From an uncultured Prevotellaceae bacterium (GTDB lineage Bacteria; Bacteroidota; Bacteroidia; Bacteroidales; Bacteroidaceae), in contig CACYQD010000023.1 of NCBI GenBank assembly GCA_902776475.1, forward strand, positions 1-50,452: a stretch of DNA of 50,452 nt. Direction: 5' to 3'. Shown piece after piece: positions 7,920 to 15,035 of this stretch (positions are counted from its first letter, which is position 1; every line of letters begins with the position of its first letter). Under the pieces are notes generated by a model that was given only the letters and a program-made list of their open reading frames with translations, was not told where the DNA came from and did no database searches. Both the position numbers and the translations under genes were made by a program.

Positions 7920-8390
7920 ATGGAATATATGTCCCAGGAAGGCTACGATAAACTTGTGGCCGAACTCCGTCAGTTGGAGAGCGTGGAGTTGCCTCAAGTG
8001 AGAGAGGCTATTGCCGAGGCGCGCGATAAGGGCGACCTCAGCGAGAATTTCGAGTATCATGCCGCCAAGCGCGAACAATCAAGGCTGCTTGGCAGGATTC
8101 GCTTCAAGCAGAGGGTACTGGCTCACGCCAGGGTCATCGACATGTCAAGACTCGCCACCGACAGCGTGCAACTGCTCAGCAGGGTGGAGATGACGAATCT
8201 GGCCAACAACCGCAGGATGACCTATACGATAGCCAGTCCGCACGAGGCGGATATCCGGGAGGGGAAAATTTCCATCAAATCACCTATCGCACAGGCCTTG
8301 CTGAACAAGAAAGTCGGCGATGTGGTGGAAGTGCGTGTGCCGGCGGGCATGCAGCGGCTTCGCATAGAGAGCATCCAACTTCAAGGCTGA
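7920..8390 (+). CDS. greA: Transcription elongation factor GreA
   Basis: A 156-aa protein with the standard two-domain GreA layout. The N-terminal antiparallel coiled coil (residues about 5-75) carries the conserved tip EARDKGDLSENFEYHAAK, whose acidic residues reach the RNA polymerase active site and stimulate cleavage of backtracked RNA. The C-terminal FKBP-like domain (about 80-155) ends with GKISIKSPIAQALLNKKVGD. Length is normal. The start MEYMSQEGYDKL matches relatives; a second in-frame ATG three codons later is possible. It is monocistronic, divergent from GH127 and convergent with the exonuclease. The 97-bp gap 8391-8487 shows nothing clear. Confidence 0.95.
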   Translation: MEYMSQEGYDKLVAELRQLESVELPQVREAIAEARDKGDLSENFEYHAAKREQSRLLGRIRFKQRVLAHARVIDMSRLATDSVQLLSRVEMTNLANNRRMTYTIASPHEADIREGKISIKSPIAQALLNKKVGDVVEVRVPAGMQRLRIESIQLQG

Positions 8391-8487
8391 CGACCAGCAT
8401 TTAAACTTACTCAATGGTAGCCGGCCTCTTCCTTGTATGACTGTCTTTGTCTTCTGCTCAAGATGGCAGCCCACATTCCTTATCTGG

Positions 8488-9006
8488 CTAAAACAAATCG
8501 AGTGCGATGGCGGCACAGGCTTCGGCGTCTGCCAGTGCGTGGTGGTGGCGGGTGAGTGAATAGCCGCAGGCGGCAGCCACGGTTTGCAGTTGATGATTGG
8601 GAAGTGAATGGCCGAATTGCCGGCGTGCGGCTGCCAGCGTGTCCAAGAACAGGTAGTCGGGATAATCCATCTGATAGACTCTGAAGACCGCCTTCAGACA
8701 GCCTTCGTCAAAACGGGCGTTGTGAGCCACGAAAGACACCGACTCGATTTGTGGGAAATAGGCGTTTATGCGTTTCTCCACTTCTTTCCATACCTCAGGG
8801 AAAATAGGGGCGTCGTCGGTGTCCATGGCCGTGATGCCATGCACCCGTTGACAGAAGTAGCTGAAGTATTCCGGTTCGGGATGGATGAGACTGTAGTAGG
8901 AATCCACCACCTTGCCATCCCGCACGATGACGATACCCACCGAACAGACGCTGCACGGGTGCTGGTTGGCTGTCTCGAAATCTATCGCTACGAAGTCTCT
9001 GATCAT
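8488..9006 (-). CDS. DnaQ-like DEDDh 3'-5' exonuclease
   Basis: A 172-aa exonuclease domain protein. The metal-binding motifs are in order: D9-F-E11 (VAIDFETANQ), the VAHNARFD aspartate of ExoII, and HHHALADAEA with the DEDDh histidine and last aspartate. It resembles the stand-alone epsilon-like exonucleases of Bacteroidetes with no BRCT or polymerase part, so proofreading or nucleotide clean-up is possible; the exact role is unknown. The chosen start (MIRDFVAIDFE) places the first motif at the usual distance; the longer ORF from 9060 overlaps the promoter and adds a basic unconserved leader. Confidence 0.85.
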   Translation of the reverse strand: MIRDFVAIDFETANQHPCSVCSVGIVIVRDGKVVDSYYSLIHPEPEYFSYFCQRVHGITAMDTDDAPIFPEVWKEVEKRINAYFPQIESVSFVAHNARFDEGCLKAVFRVYQMDYPDYLFLDTLAAARRQFGHSLPNHQLQTVAAACGYSLTRHHHALADAEACAAIALDLF

Positions 9007-9057
9007 CTGCTTGATTCTTTTCTTGTTTTTGGGTAAGATCCTTATGGGAATAGTGTG

Positions 9058-9065
9058 CAAAAGTA
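9058..9065 (-). promoter_or_regulatory. -7 box (TACTTTTG) for the exonuclease gene
   Basis: Minus-strand TAnnTTTG 51 bp upstream of the chosen ATG at 9006. It lies inside the longer ORF, which supports the shorter start. Confidence 0.45.
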
Positions 9066-9186
9066 CGCATTTTCCGTCCGTTTTGAGAGGTTTAATGCGT
9101 TTTTTGGAGATTTCGTTTCGTTTTTTTTCGATAATTTCTTAATTTTACACCCGAAATGTATATTTAGATATGGATTTTTTAAGAAG

Positions 9187-9813
9187 ATGAAAAGATTTGC
9201 TTTTTTTATTTGCCTGATTTTATGCGCGTTGAGCACCATGGCCAACGAATACACCGACAAACTCACGGTGACTGTCAATGGGGAGTCCATGGAGCAGCAG
9301 GCAACCATTACCGTCATACAAAATGAAGACGGGAAATACACTTTTTCGCTCAATAACTTCTGCCTGGAGTCGGTGGAACCGGATGGCACCGTGACACGCA
9401 TTGGCGTGGGCAATATCGTTCTGTCCGATATCGAAGGAACAACCGTTGACGGCATCACCACCATCACTTATAATGACGGTATCAACATCGCTGCAGGCGA
9501 TGACCCTGACATCGACTTCTGGATGGGCCCCACATTGGCCGTCTTCGGACCTGTACCCATCGAATTGGTGGCCCGTTTCAATGAAACACAGCTCTATTGC
9601 GAGATCCACATCAATCTGGAAGCTCTCCAGCAGGTTATCGTCGTGGTCTTCGGCACAGAACCCATTTCTGCCGTGAAAGAAATTCCTATGGATTCAGCCG
9701 CTTCTTCGCAGTCTGCCGCCACACCCATCTTTGACATGCAGGGCCGTCAGGTCCGCACGCTCAAAAGCCATTCGCTCTACATCATCGACGGCAAGAAAAG
9801 AATCATCCGTTAA
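9187..9813 (+). CDS. Secreted calycin-like domain protein with short C-terminal sorting-like tail
   Basis: A 208-aa protein with signal peptide MKRFAFFICLILCALSTMAN. Residues about 20-160 form the beta-barrel pattern of the Bacteroidetes calycin-like family: YTDKLTVTVNGES, then EDGKYTFSLNNFCLE, and GVGNIVLSDIEGT. The last 30 residues (PIFDMQGRQVR, then LYIIDGKKRIIR) look like a shortened T9SS-type tail. Ligand and function are unknown. The start at 9187 is chosen because it opens the signal peptide; the ORF runs 44 codons further upstream without coding character. The next gene starts 23 bp downstream, so they are probably cotranscribed. Confidence 0.72.
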   Translation: MKRFAFFICLILCALSTMANEYTDKLTVTVNGESMEQQATITVIQNEDGKYTFSLNNFCLESVEPDGTVTRIGVGNIVLSDIEGTTVDGITTITYNDGINIAAGDDPDIDFWMGPTLAVFGPVPIELVARFNETQLYCEIHINLEALQQVIVVVFGTEPISAVKEIPMDSAASSQSAATPIFDMQGRQVRTLKSHSLYIIDGKKRIIR

Positions 9814-9836
9814 TCAAGCATCCAAAGACATCAGAT

Positions 9837-11276
9837 ATGAAAGCAATCATCCCATTCATTATAGCATCCTTGCTCACGGTTTCTCCAATGGGCATCAAGG
9901 CACAGAGCACCGCCGTCGATTTCTCACAATACAGCGGTTCCCAGGTCGTCAACTCTGACTTCGAGGACTGGAGCGGTCCCAATTACAGCAATGTTCCCGT
10001 AGGATGGCATAGTTTTGAGTCGGTCACCGGTAACGCCCTATATGTGGGTTTTGCGAAGTCTTCCGGTCACACCAGTAAGAAAACCGATGACCTGCACGAG
10101 GGCACCATAGGGGGATCATGTCTCAAACTTGTACCTCGAGACCTGGGCCTCGCCCTTGCCAACGGCACGATATCCACAGGAAGGATGTATGCTGGATCTA
10201 TGAGTGCCAGCGATCCCAAGAACCACGCTCAGATGGACATTTCGGAGACAGAGACCAGCAACGGTTCTCCCTTCTATGCCATTCTGACCCAAAGGCCGAC
10301 GGCCCTGTCGGTGTGGGTGAAGTTCACACAGGGAACGCCTCAGAACAGTAATCCGTATGCGACGATAAGCGCCGCCATCACCAATGGCAACTATTATCAG
10401 GAGCCCACTTCCAATAACGACAGTTCGGCGGTCATCGGCTATGCGAAGAACGGCACAATTGAAACCAACAACGGACAGTGGCAGCATCTTTATGTCCCGT
10501 TCCGCTACGATTCTGAGCATTTCAACAAGACCGATAACCCACAAGCCATCATGGTGACAATCTCGACCAATGCAACGCCTGGCAAAGGTTCTGTAGGCGA
10601 TGTACTCCTGGTTGACGATCTTGAACTCATCTATACCCAGACCTTGACCATTCCGGAAAGCGGATTCGCCACTTTCTCCAACTTGGTGATGGATAATCAC
10701 AAGGTGACGATTCCTGAGGGTTTGACGGCTTATTCCATCGAGGCCAATGGCAGCGGCGCCCCCATTGTCAATGGCATTTATAAAGCAGGACAAGTGCTGC
10801 CCAGCGGAACTGCTGTTCTGCTGAAAGGCGCCCCCGGAGAGTATCAGTTCAGCACGACCCTTTACGATGCTGCAGTGACCGTCGAGCAGGGAAATGACAT
10901 CTGTATGGTCAAGGCCAGCGAGTGCAATGCCGCTTCTGAAGAATACACCTATTATCGGTTGACAATGAAGGGTGAGGCACTCGGATTCTATCCGGTAGAG
11001 GATGGTGCCGACATTCCTCAAAGTGAGGCTTTGCTCCGTGTGAAAGCCGATATGGCAGCCAGCAGTTATCCCAACGTCCTCATCAAACCAGAGGTGGTGG
11101 GCGACATCAATGACGACGGCAAGCTCAATGTTTCCGACATCATGGTTGTCGTCAACCGTCTGTTAGGCTTCCCGGAAGCGACCAAGTTCCTGATCAACGA
11201 CGCCGACCTCAATGGTGACAACAGGGTCAATGTCTCCGACATCATGGCGATGGTCAACATCATCCTCTCCAATTGA
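9837..11276 (+). CDS. Secreted PCMD-domain protein with C-terminal dockerin-like repeats
   Basis: A 479-aa protein with a signal peptide (about 1-23, ending IKAQS). Residues about 33-265 match the PCMD fold (putative carbohydrate metabolism domain): NSDFEDWSG, PVGWHSFES, LSVWVKF, then DDLELIY. A beta-rich middle part follows (FATFSNLVMDNHKVTIPEG). The final 58 residues are two dockerin type-I-like calcium loops, DINDDGKLNVSD and DADLNGDNRVNVSD, each followed by IMxxVN. No cohesin is visible in the window, so this may be a general C-terminal tag rather than a cellulosome anchor. It follows the calycin-like gene by 23 bp. The array of REP-like palindromes begins about 45 bp after its stop. Confidence 0.78.
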   Translation: MKAIIPFIIASLLTVSPMGIKAQSTAVDFSQYSGSQVVNSDFEDWSGPNYSNVPVGWHSFESVTGNALYVGFAKSSGHTSKKTDDLHEGTIGGSCLKLVPRDLGLALANGTISTGRMYAGSMSASDPKNHAQMDISETETSNGSPFYAILTQRPTALSVWVKFTQGTPQNSNPYATISAAITNGNYYQEPTSNNDSSAVIGYAKNGTIETNNGQWQHLYVPFRYDSEHFNKTDNPQAIMVTISTNATPGKGSVGDVLLVDDLELIYTQTLTIPESGFATFSNLVMDNHKVTIPEGLTAYSIEANGSGAPIVNGIYKAGQVLPSGTAVLLKGAPGEYQFSTTLYDAAVTVEQGNDICMVKASECNAASEEYTYYRLTMKGEALGFYPVEDGADIPQSEALLRVKADMAASSYPNVLIKPEVVGDINDDGKLNVSDIMVVVNRLLGFPEATKFLINDADLNGDNRVNVSDIMAMVNIILSN

Positions 11277-11319
11277 TCGCCATCCCACAGAGCTTTAAAT
11301 GTAGCTTCTCTACCGGCAA

Positions 11320-11630
11320 TTTATCCCTCTCCCTCCGGGAAAAAAGCAAACTTATCCCTCTCCCTCTGGGAGAGGTTAGGTGAGGGGCGTTATCCCTCTC
11401 CTCTTGTAAGCACTGCAAACTTATCCCTCTCCCTCTGGGAAACAATGCAAACTTATCCCTCTCCCTCTGGGAGAGGTTAGGTGAGGGTATTACTCTAATT
11501 GTCATTCAGCCCCCTCACCCCCGCCTCTCCCTCAGGGAGAGGGGCTGTTTCCTTTTTGAAATCAATCTCTCTCCCTCTGGAAAACAATGCAAACTTATCC
11601 CTCTCCCTTTGGGAGAGGCTAGGTGAGGGC
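11320..11630. repeat. Array of REP-like palindromes (about eight full, partial or inverted copies)
   Basis: The unit is TTATCCCTCTCCCTCTGGGA, then GAGGTTAGGTGAGGG. Copies: 11320-11340 (head only), 11351-11387 (full), 11390-11402 (partial), 11420-11440 (head only), 11451-11487 (full), 11508-11547 (inverted variant), 11566-11581 (partial) and 11594-11630 (full). GCAAAC often precedes a copy. Other copies lie at 1335 and 17392-17520. Open frames here are by-products of the repeats. No gene lies in 11277-11736; (AACCT)3 is at 11683-11697. Confidence 0.85.
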
Positions 11631-11653
11631 CTAAGCCTAAGCGAACCAAAAAA

Positions 11654-11682
11654 AAATGCGCATTCATCCCGAATGCGCATTT
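11654..11682 (-). terminator. Terminator of the PepSY-like gene
   Basis: A perfect stem ATGCGCATTC / GAATGCGCAT around a 5-base loop. On the minus strand it is followed by a run of T (plus-strand A at 11648-11656). Confidence 0.8.
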
Positions 11683-11736
11683 AACCTAACCTAACCTAAT
11701 TAAAACTATTATCAACTATAACTATTACATTCTGAA

Positions 11737-12012
11737 TCAGTTGTCAAATTCACCAAACCGGTCCTCCATGTTGAAAGCCAACTCCTTGCCATTGTTCATA
11801 TATGTGTCATAGGTGGCATCTTTGAATTCGGCTTTCATCTTATTGAATGCTACGGCTCCTTCGTGGGAGAATTTGTGGAGGTAGGACTTTGCTGTGGCTG
11901 TCAACTGCTCTGCAGAGACGATGTTGTTTCTACCGTTTGTGTCAACGGTGACGTCGATGAGGGCGAATAACAAACCTGCAAACGTTATGAGGAGAAGCTT
12001 TGACAATTTCAT
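11737..12012 (-). CDS. Small secreted protein resembling half a PepSY-like domain
   Basis: A 91-aa protein with a hydrophobic N-terminus (KLLLITFAGLLFALI) that should act as a signal peptide. The remainder (SAEQLTATAKSYLHKF, then DATYDTYMNNGKELAFN and MEDRFGEFDN) follows the Bacteroidetes PepSY-like/DUF2874 pattern: a helix with QLxxxAxxFL, then a beta hairpin ending NGxExxFxxxGxW. Those proteins normally carry two such repeats in about 140-150 aa; here only one is present before the stop. Function is unknown. It has its own promoter and terminator. Confidence 0.6.
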   Translation of the reverse strand: MKLSKLLLITFAGLLFALIDVTVDTNGRNNIVSAEQLTATAKSYLHKFSHEGAVAFNKMKAEFKDATYDTYMNNGKELAFNMEDRFGEFDN

Positions 12013-12095
12013 GATGTTTATTTTTTAATGTGGATTATTGTTTTTTTTCTTTATCTCATGTCATCCAGAAACCTTGTTTGTTCCTTTTGACATTG

Positions 12096-12103
12096 CAAAG
12101 TTA
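12096..12103 (-). promoter_or_regulatory. -7 box (TAACTTTG) for the PepSY-like gene
   Basis: Minus-strand TAnnTTTG about 83 bp upstream of the ATG. The remaining gap 12104-12226 holds only a GTGTCG-TT-GCGACAC-type palindrome (about 12150-12166) and no convincing gene. Confidence 0.45.
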
Positions 12104-12226
12104 AGACGGCTTTTCCCTGTTTCCAACCTTTTTCGAGTTTTTCGCTCCGTGTCGTTGCGACACGCGCCTCCACATGCGACAAACGGGATAAAGGCTCCCA
12201 AAATCTGTCGCAAAGGGGTGAAAAAA

Positions 12227-12261
12227 GGCGGAAACACCGGTCGTCTCCCGGCATCTCCGCC
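12227..12261 (-). terminator. Terminator of the LytTR-receptor-TPR operon
   Basis: GGCGGA (12227-12232) pairs with TCCGCC (12256-12261), with an inner CCGG/CCGG pairing. On the minus strand it is followed by six T residues. It lies 36 bp after the TPR gene stop. Confidence 0.7.
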
Positions 12262-12296
12262 TTATATCAAATCATGGGAAATCAATAAGTCCCCAT

Positions 12297-12827
12297 TCAT
12301 TCTCCTGTAGCTTGTTTCATGCCCTCGTAAAACTTCTCCTGCAATTGACGGGCCAGTTCATTATTGGGATTGAGTTTCAAGGCTTTTTCAAAATGCCTCA
12401 TCACGTCGAGATAGTAGCGTTGTCCGTTTTGAGCAGGATCCTGTACGATGCGTGCCATGTAGAGGAAACCGTAAAGTGTGTTGAGGTCTGATGGGTCCGC
12501 ATGGTTCATCTTCGCCATTTGTCCTATGGCCTGTTCTGCTTCGGCCAGAAATTGTGTGGTCTGCGCGGCATGAGGATTCGTCACCGAGAAGACGAGGCAT
12601 TGCAGAGCCGTCTGATACTTCGGCTGGATACTGTCGGGGAACATTGCGTCGATGCGCTTCAGCTCGGCGATACAGTTGAGGTAGGACTCGGGCTTGGACT
12701 GCTCGAGTTTGGTAAGTGACAGGTCCATGAGTTCTTGCATCGAAGACTCTTGGGCTTGGATGTTCACAAATGCCATGCATGAGAGAGCAATGGCCAACAA
12801 GCTGTTTTTCAAAATCTGAGATGTCAT
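12297..12827 (-). CDS. Secreted TPR-like protein with triplicated start region
   Basis: A 176-aa exported helical protein. From the ATG at 12827 it has a clean signal peptide (MTSQILKNSLLAIALSCMAF to VNIQAQ). The mature part has helix pairs of TPR style, clearest near the end (YYLDVMRHFEKALKLNPNNE). Upstream, the nine codons MTSQILKNS are tandemly repeated (MTSQIFKNS at 12881, MTSQILKMR at 12854), so three in-frame ATGs spaced 27 bp apart compete as starts. The 12881 start overlaps the end of the receptor gene; 12854 begins 7 bp after its stop. The start is chosen for the minimal signal peptide, and either upstream one is possible. It is the last gene of the receptor operon, and a periplasmic partner role is likely. 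Confidence 0.72.
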   Translation of the reverse strand: MTSQILKNSLLAIALSCMAFVNIQAQESSMQELMDLSLTKLEQSKPESYLNCIAELKRIDAMFPDSIQPKYQTALQCLVFSVTNPHAAQTTQFLAEAEQAIGQMAKMNHADPSDLNTLYGFLYMARIVQDPAQNGQRYYLDVMRHFEKALKLNPNNELARQLQEKFYEGMKQATGE

Positions 12828-12881
12828 ACGCATTTTCAAAATCTGAGATGTCATACTGTTTTTAAAAATTTGAGATGTCAT
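12805..12881 (-). repeat. 27-bp tandem repeat carrying a start codon, three copies
   Basis: The unit contains ATGACATCTCAGATTTTGAA or a close variant, with ATGs at 12881, 12854 and 12827. The period of 27 bp keeps the frame. The first copy overlaps the last codons of the TonB-dependent receptor. Confidence 0.88.
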
Positions 12882-14913
12882 AAGCTTTATTATTTTTAAG
12901 TGATACAAAAATTCCGATGTATAGGAAACGGTCGCGGGTTGCTGTGACGGGAAGACCTTTTGAGTCGATTCCGAAGATATTGGTGCGGCCCAGGATGTTG
13001 TTCAGCGAGGCATAGACAATGATTTTAGGACTCAGCAGATAGGTGAGATTGGCATCCAGACTGTTGAAATACGGCACTTTGCCTTCGGCGAAGTGGCGCT
13101 TGCTGGCGTAGGTTTCTGCCAAACCGATGATGGTCTTGCCGATACCATATTTGGCCGTCAGCCTCAGGTTGTGCCGGGAGGCGTATTCGGGCATGTGGGG
13201 TGTGGTGTAGTCAAGGTACAACCGTTCGGCGTCATTGTAAGAGTAGGAGAGGGTGGTCGTCAGGTTTTTGATGAGCGTGTTGTTCTCCACGAAGAGGTCC
13301 ACACCCCGGCTGCTGCCATGACCTTGGGGGAGATAATTACCATTGGTCAACAGGGGCAGATGGTGGTAACTTTTTAAATAAGGTTCAATGCGCAGGAGTA
13401 TCCCCTTTGTCTTGTATTGCAAAGAGAGGATGGCATGGTCGGCTGTGCTTTGTCCCAAGGTTTTGCGGCTTAGTGCCAGATAGTCGTCCTCGGCAACCTG
13501 ACTGTAGCGGCCGGCCACCAGCGAGAGTTGCAGATTGTTGTTGGGAATGAAACTCAGGGTGGCTCTCGGCATGACCGACCAGTCGGTCTCCATCATCTCC
13601 GCCCGTGCTGACAGGTTCAGAAACAGACGGGGAATGATGCGCCACTGAGCGTCCACATGAGTCGCCAGGATGTTGTAGTCGAGATGGTATTGTGAGGCTT
13701 CGTAGCTCAGCGTGCTGTGTCTGAAATAGTCTTCCATGCCGGCAGACAGTTTCAGCGCCCTGGAACAGACTTTACGAATCTCGGCTTTCAAGTGAACTTC
13801 GTTGCGGAAGTTGTGGTAATGGTCTCCCGCGGTCCGCGCGTTATTGATGTCGCTGATTACTGATGAGTTGGCGATGCCGGTGAAGAGAGAATATCCGTGT
13901 CCGATGGAGGCCTTCCGGGTGATGTTCGCATAGATGTTGTGCTCCTTGAGTGAGAGATTTCTCCCGTCGATGCGCTGTCCCACGGAAGTCAGATCATAGC
14001 CGATATAGGATTTCATCACTCCCGTGGTGGAGAACTCCTTTTTGTATTGGGCCTCACCCGATAGCTTGCGGTAGGGACGGAAGAAGTCGAATCGTTCACT
14101 GAACAGCCGGTTATACAGTCCCATGCTTGTCAATGCGGCATTAAACGACAGGCTGCTGTTGGCAAACGCCTTGGTGCCGCCTGCATTCCAGTCCACCAAT
14201 GAGGCGCTGACACCGTATTTGTCGCTTTCTGCCTTGTCGGTCGTCTCCATCGGGAGCACGGCAGACAGCGCTTGACCGTATTCGCCGCCATAGCCTCCCA
14301 GGGAGAAACTGATGCCTTTGAATAAAAAGGGGGAGAAACGTCCGCGGACGGTGTTGTTTGCCGTATTGGTGGAGTAGGGAACCAGCACGTGCATCCCATT
14401 GACAAAGGTCTGGCATTCCTCGCTTTCGCCTCCACGGACATACAGTTTGCCATACTCTCCCACCATTTGTGTGCCTGGTAAAGTCTGCAGTGCCGCCACG
14501 ACGTCACCGCATGAGTTGCCCGCCATCACCACGTCGAGCGCATCCATGGTCTTGAAACTGTCGCTTTTGCCAAAATGGAAAGTGCTGGCCGTGACGACCA
14601 CTTCGTCGATGTTCGTGGCCTGCTCTTTCATCTGTATGGTACAATGAGTCAGTTGGCTGATGTCTGTGGTCAGCATGAAGTCCTCATAGCCGATGAAAGT
14701 GGCTTTGAGGGTCACTTCACCCGTCTTCGACGTCTGGAAGGCAAACTGTCCGAGTGAGTCGGCCAGGCATCCGTCAATCGTACCCATTATAAATACGTTC
14801 GCCCCTGCGAGAGGGTCTTTCCCGTCGGTGATGATACCGGAAACCATGCTCTGTGCAGTCAGGCTGCAGGTGGCCATGAGCATGAAAATGATATGTGTCA
14901 GTCGTTGTTTCAT
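12862..14913 (-). CDS. TonB-dependent receptor with carboxypeptidase-like N-terminal domain
   Basis: A 683-aa outer-membrane protein. The signal peptide is MKQRLTHIIFMLMATCSLTA. Residues about 23-105 form a CarboxypepD_reg-like domain (VSGIITDGKDPLAGANVFI, then LADSLGQFAF). The plug follows (IDEVVVTAS, LQTLPGTQMVGEYGKLYVRGG) and then a 22-strand barrel ending near SLKNN. At under 700 aa it is far shorter than SusC proteins and has no SusD partner, so it belongs with the smaller receptors for metals, siderophores or peptides; the substrate is unknown. The start at 14913 opens the signal peptide; an ATG at 14931 lies upstream of the -7 box and would not be transcribed. It lies between the LytTR regulator and the TPR protein. 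Confidence 0.85.
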   Translation of the reverse strand: MKQRLTHIIFMLMATCSLTAQSMVSGIITDGKDPLAGANVFIMGTIDGCLADSLGQFAFQTSKTGEVTLKATFIGYEDFMLTTDISQLTHCTIQMKEQATNIDEVVVTASTFHFGKSDSFKTMDALDVVMAGNSCGDVVAALQTLPGTQMVGEYGKLYVRGGESEECQTFVNGMHVLVPYSTNTANNTVRGRFSPFLFKGISFSLGGYGGEYGQALSAVLPMETTDKAESDKYGVSASLVDWNAGGTKAFANSSLSFNAALTSMGLYNRLFSERFDFFRPYRKLSGEAQYKKEFSTTGVMKSYIGYDLTSVGQRIDGRNLSLKEHNIYANITRKASIGHGYSLFTGIANSSVISDINNARTAGDHYHNFRNEVHLKAEIRKVCSRALKLSAGMEDYFRHSTLSYEASQYHLDYNILATHVDAQWRIIPRLFLNLSARAEMMETDWSVMPRATLSFIPNNNLQLSLVAGRYSQVAEDDYLALSRKTLGQSTADHAILSLQYKTKGILLRIEPYLKSYHHLPLLTNGNYLPQGHGSSRGVDLFVENNTLIKNLTTTLSYSYNDAERLYLDYTTPHMPEYASRHNLRLTAKYGIGKTIIGLAETYASKRHFAEGKVPYFNSLDANLTYLLSPKIIVYASLNNILGRTNIFGIDSKGLPVTATRDRFLYIGIFVSLKNNKAYDISNF

Positions 14914-14917
14914 GCTG

Positions 14918-14949
14918 CAAATGTAGTGCATGAAACGATAAGTTCCAAA
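14918..14949 (-). promoter_or_regulatory. Promoter of the TonB-dependent receptor (TTTG-N20-TACATTTG)
   Basis: The minus-strand -33 TTTG (14946-14949) and -7 TACATTTG (14918-14925) are exactly 20 bp apart, a full match to the Bacteroidales consensus. Only four bases separate the -7 box from the ATG, so transcription would begin at or next to the start codon. Confidence 0.7.
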
Positions 14950-14955
14950 TTCCCG

Positions 14956-15035
14956 TGACAGACACCTAAAAACGCTGACAGACAGCTATTTCAAATGACG
15001 AATGACTAATTCCGAGGACGAATGACTAAGCGATG
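14956..15035 (-). promoter_or_regulatory. Predicted LytTR operator: four 20-bp-phased repeats
   Basis: Plus-strand units begin at exactly 20-bp intervals: TGACAGACA (14956), TGACAGACA (14976), TGACGAATG (14996) and GGACGAATG (15016). The first two are identical over nine bases, and the last two share GACGAATGACTAA. LytTR proteins bind pairs of about 9-bp direct repeats spaced about two helical turns. The array starts just upstream of the receptor's -33 box, an activator position, and its distal end overlaps the last codons of the LytTR gene. Confidence 0.55.

Noticed and set aside
11260-11684. Overlapping ORFs of 61-81 aa with repeated SLSQRERD-type peptides
   Set aside because: They are translations of the REP-like palindromes and have no start context, domain or signal peptide.
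12038-12310. 90-aa plus-strand ORF in the gap before the TPR gene
   Set aside because: It overlaps the PepSY-like promoter and the operon terminator on the other strand; composition is not protein-like.
14998-15029. Stop-codon duplication at the LytTR gene end, as at ald and htpG
   Set aside because: The repeat GACGAATGACTAA does include the stop, but it is better explained as part of the four 20-bp-phased operator repeats.
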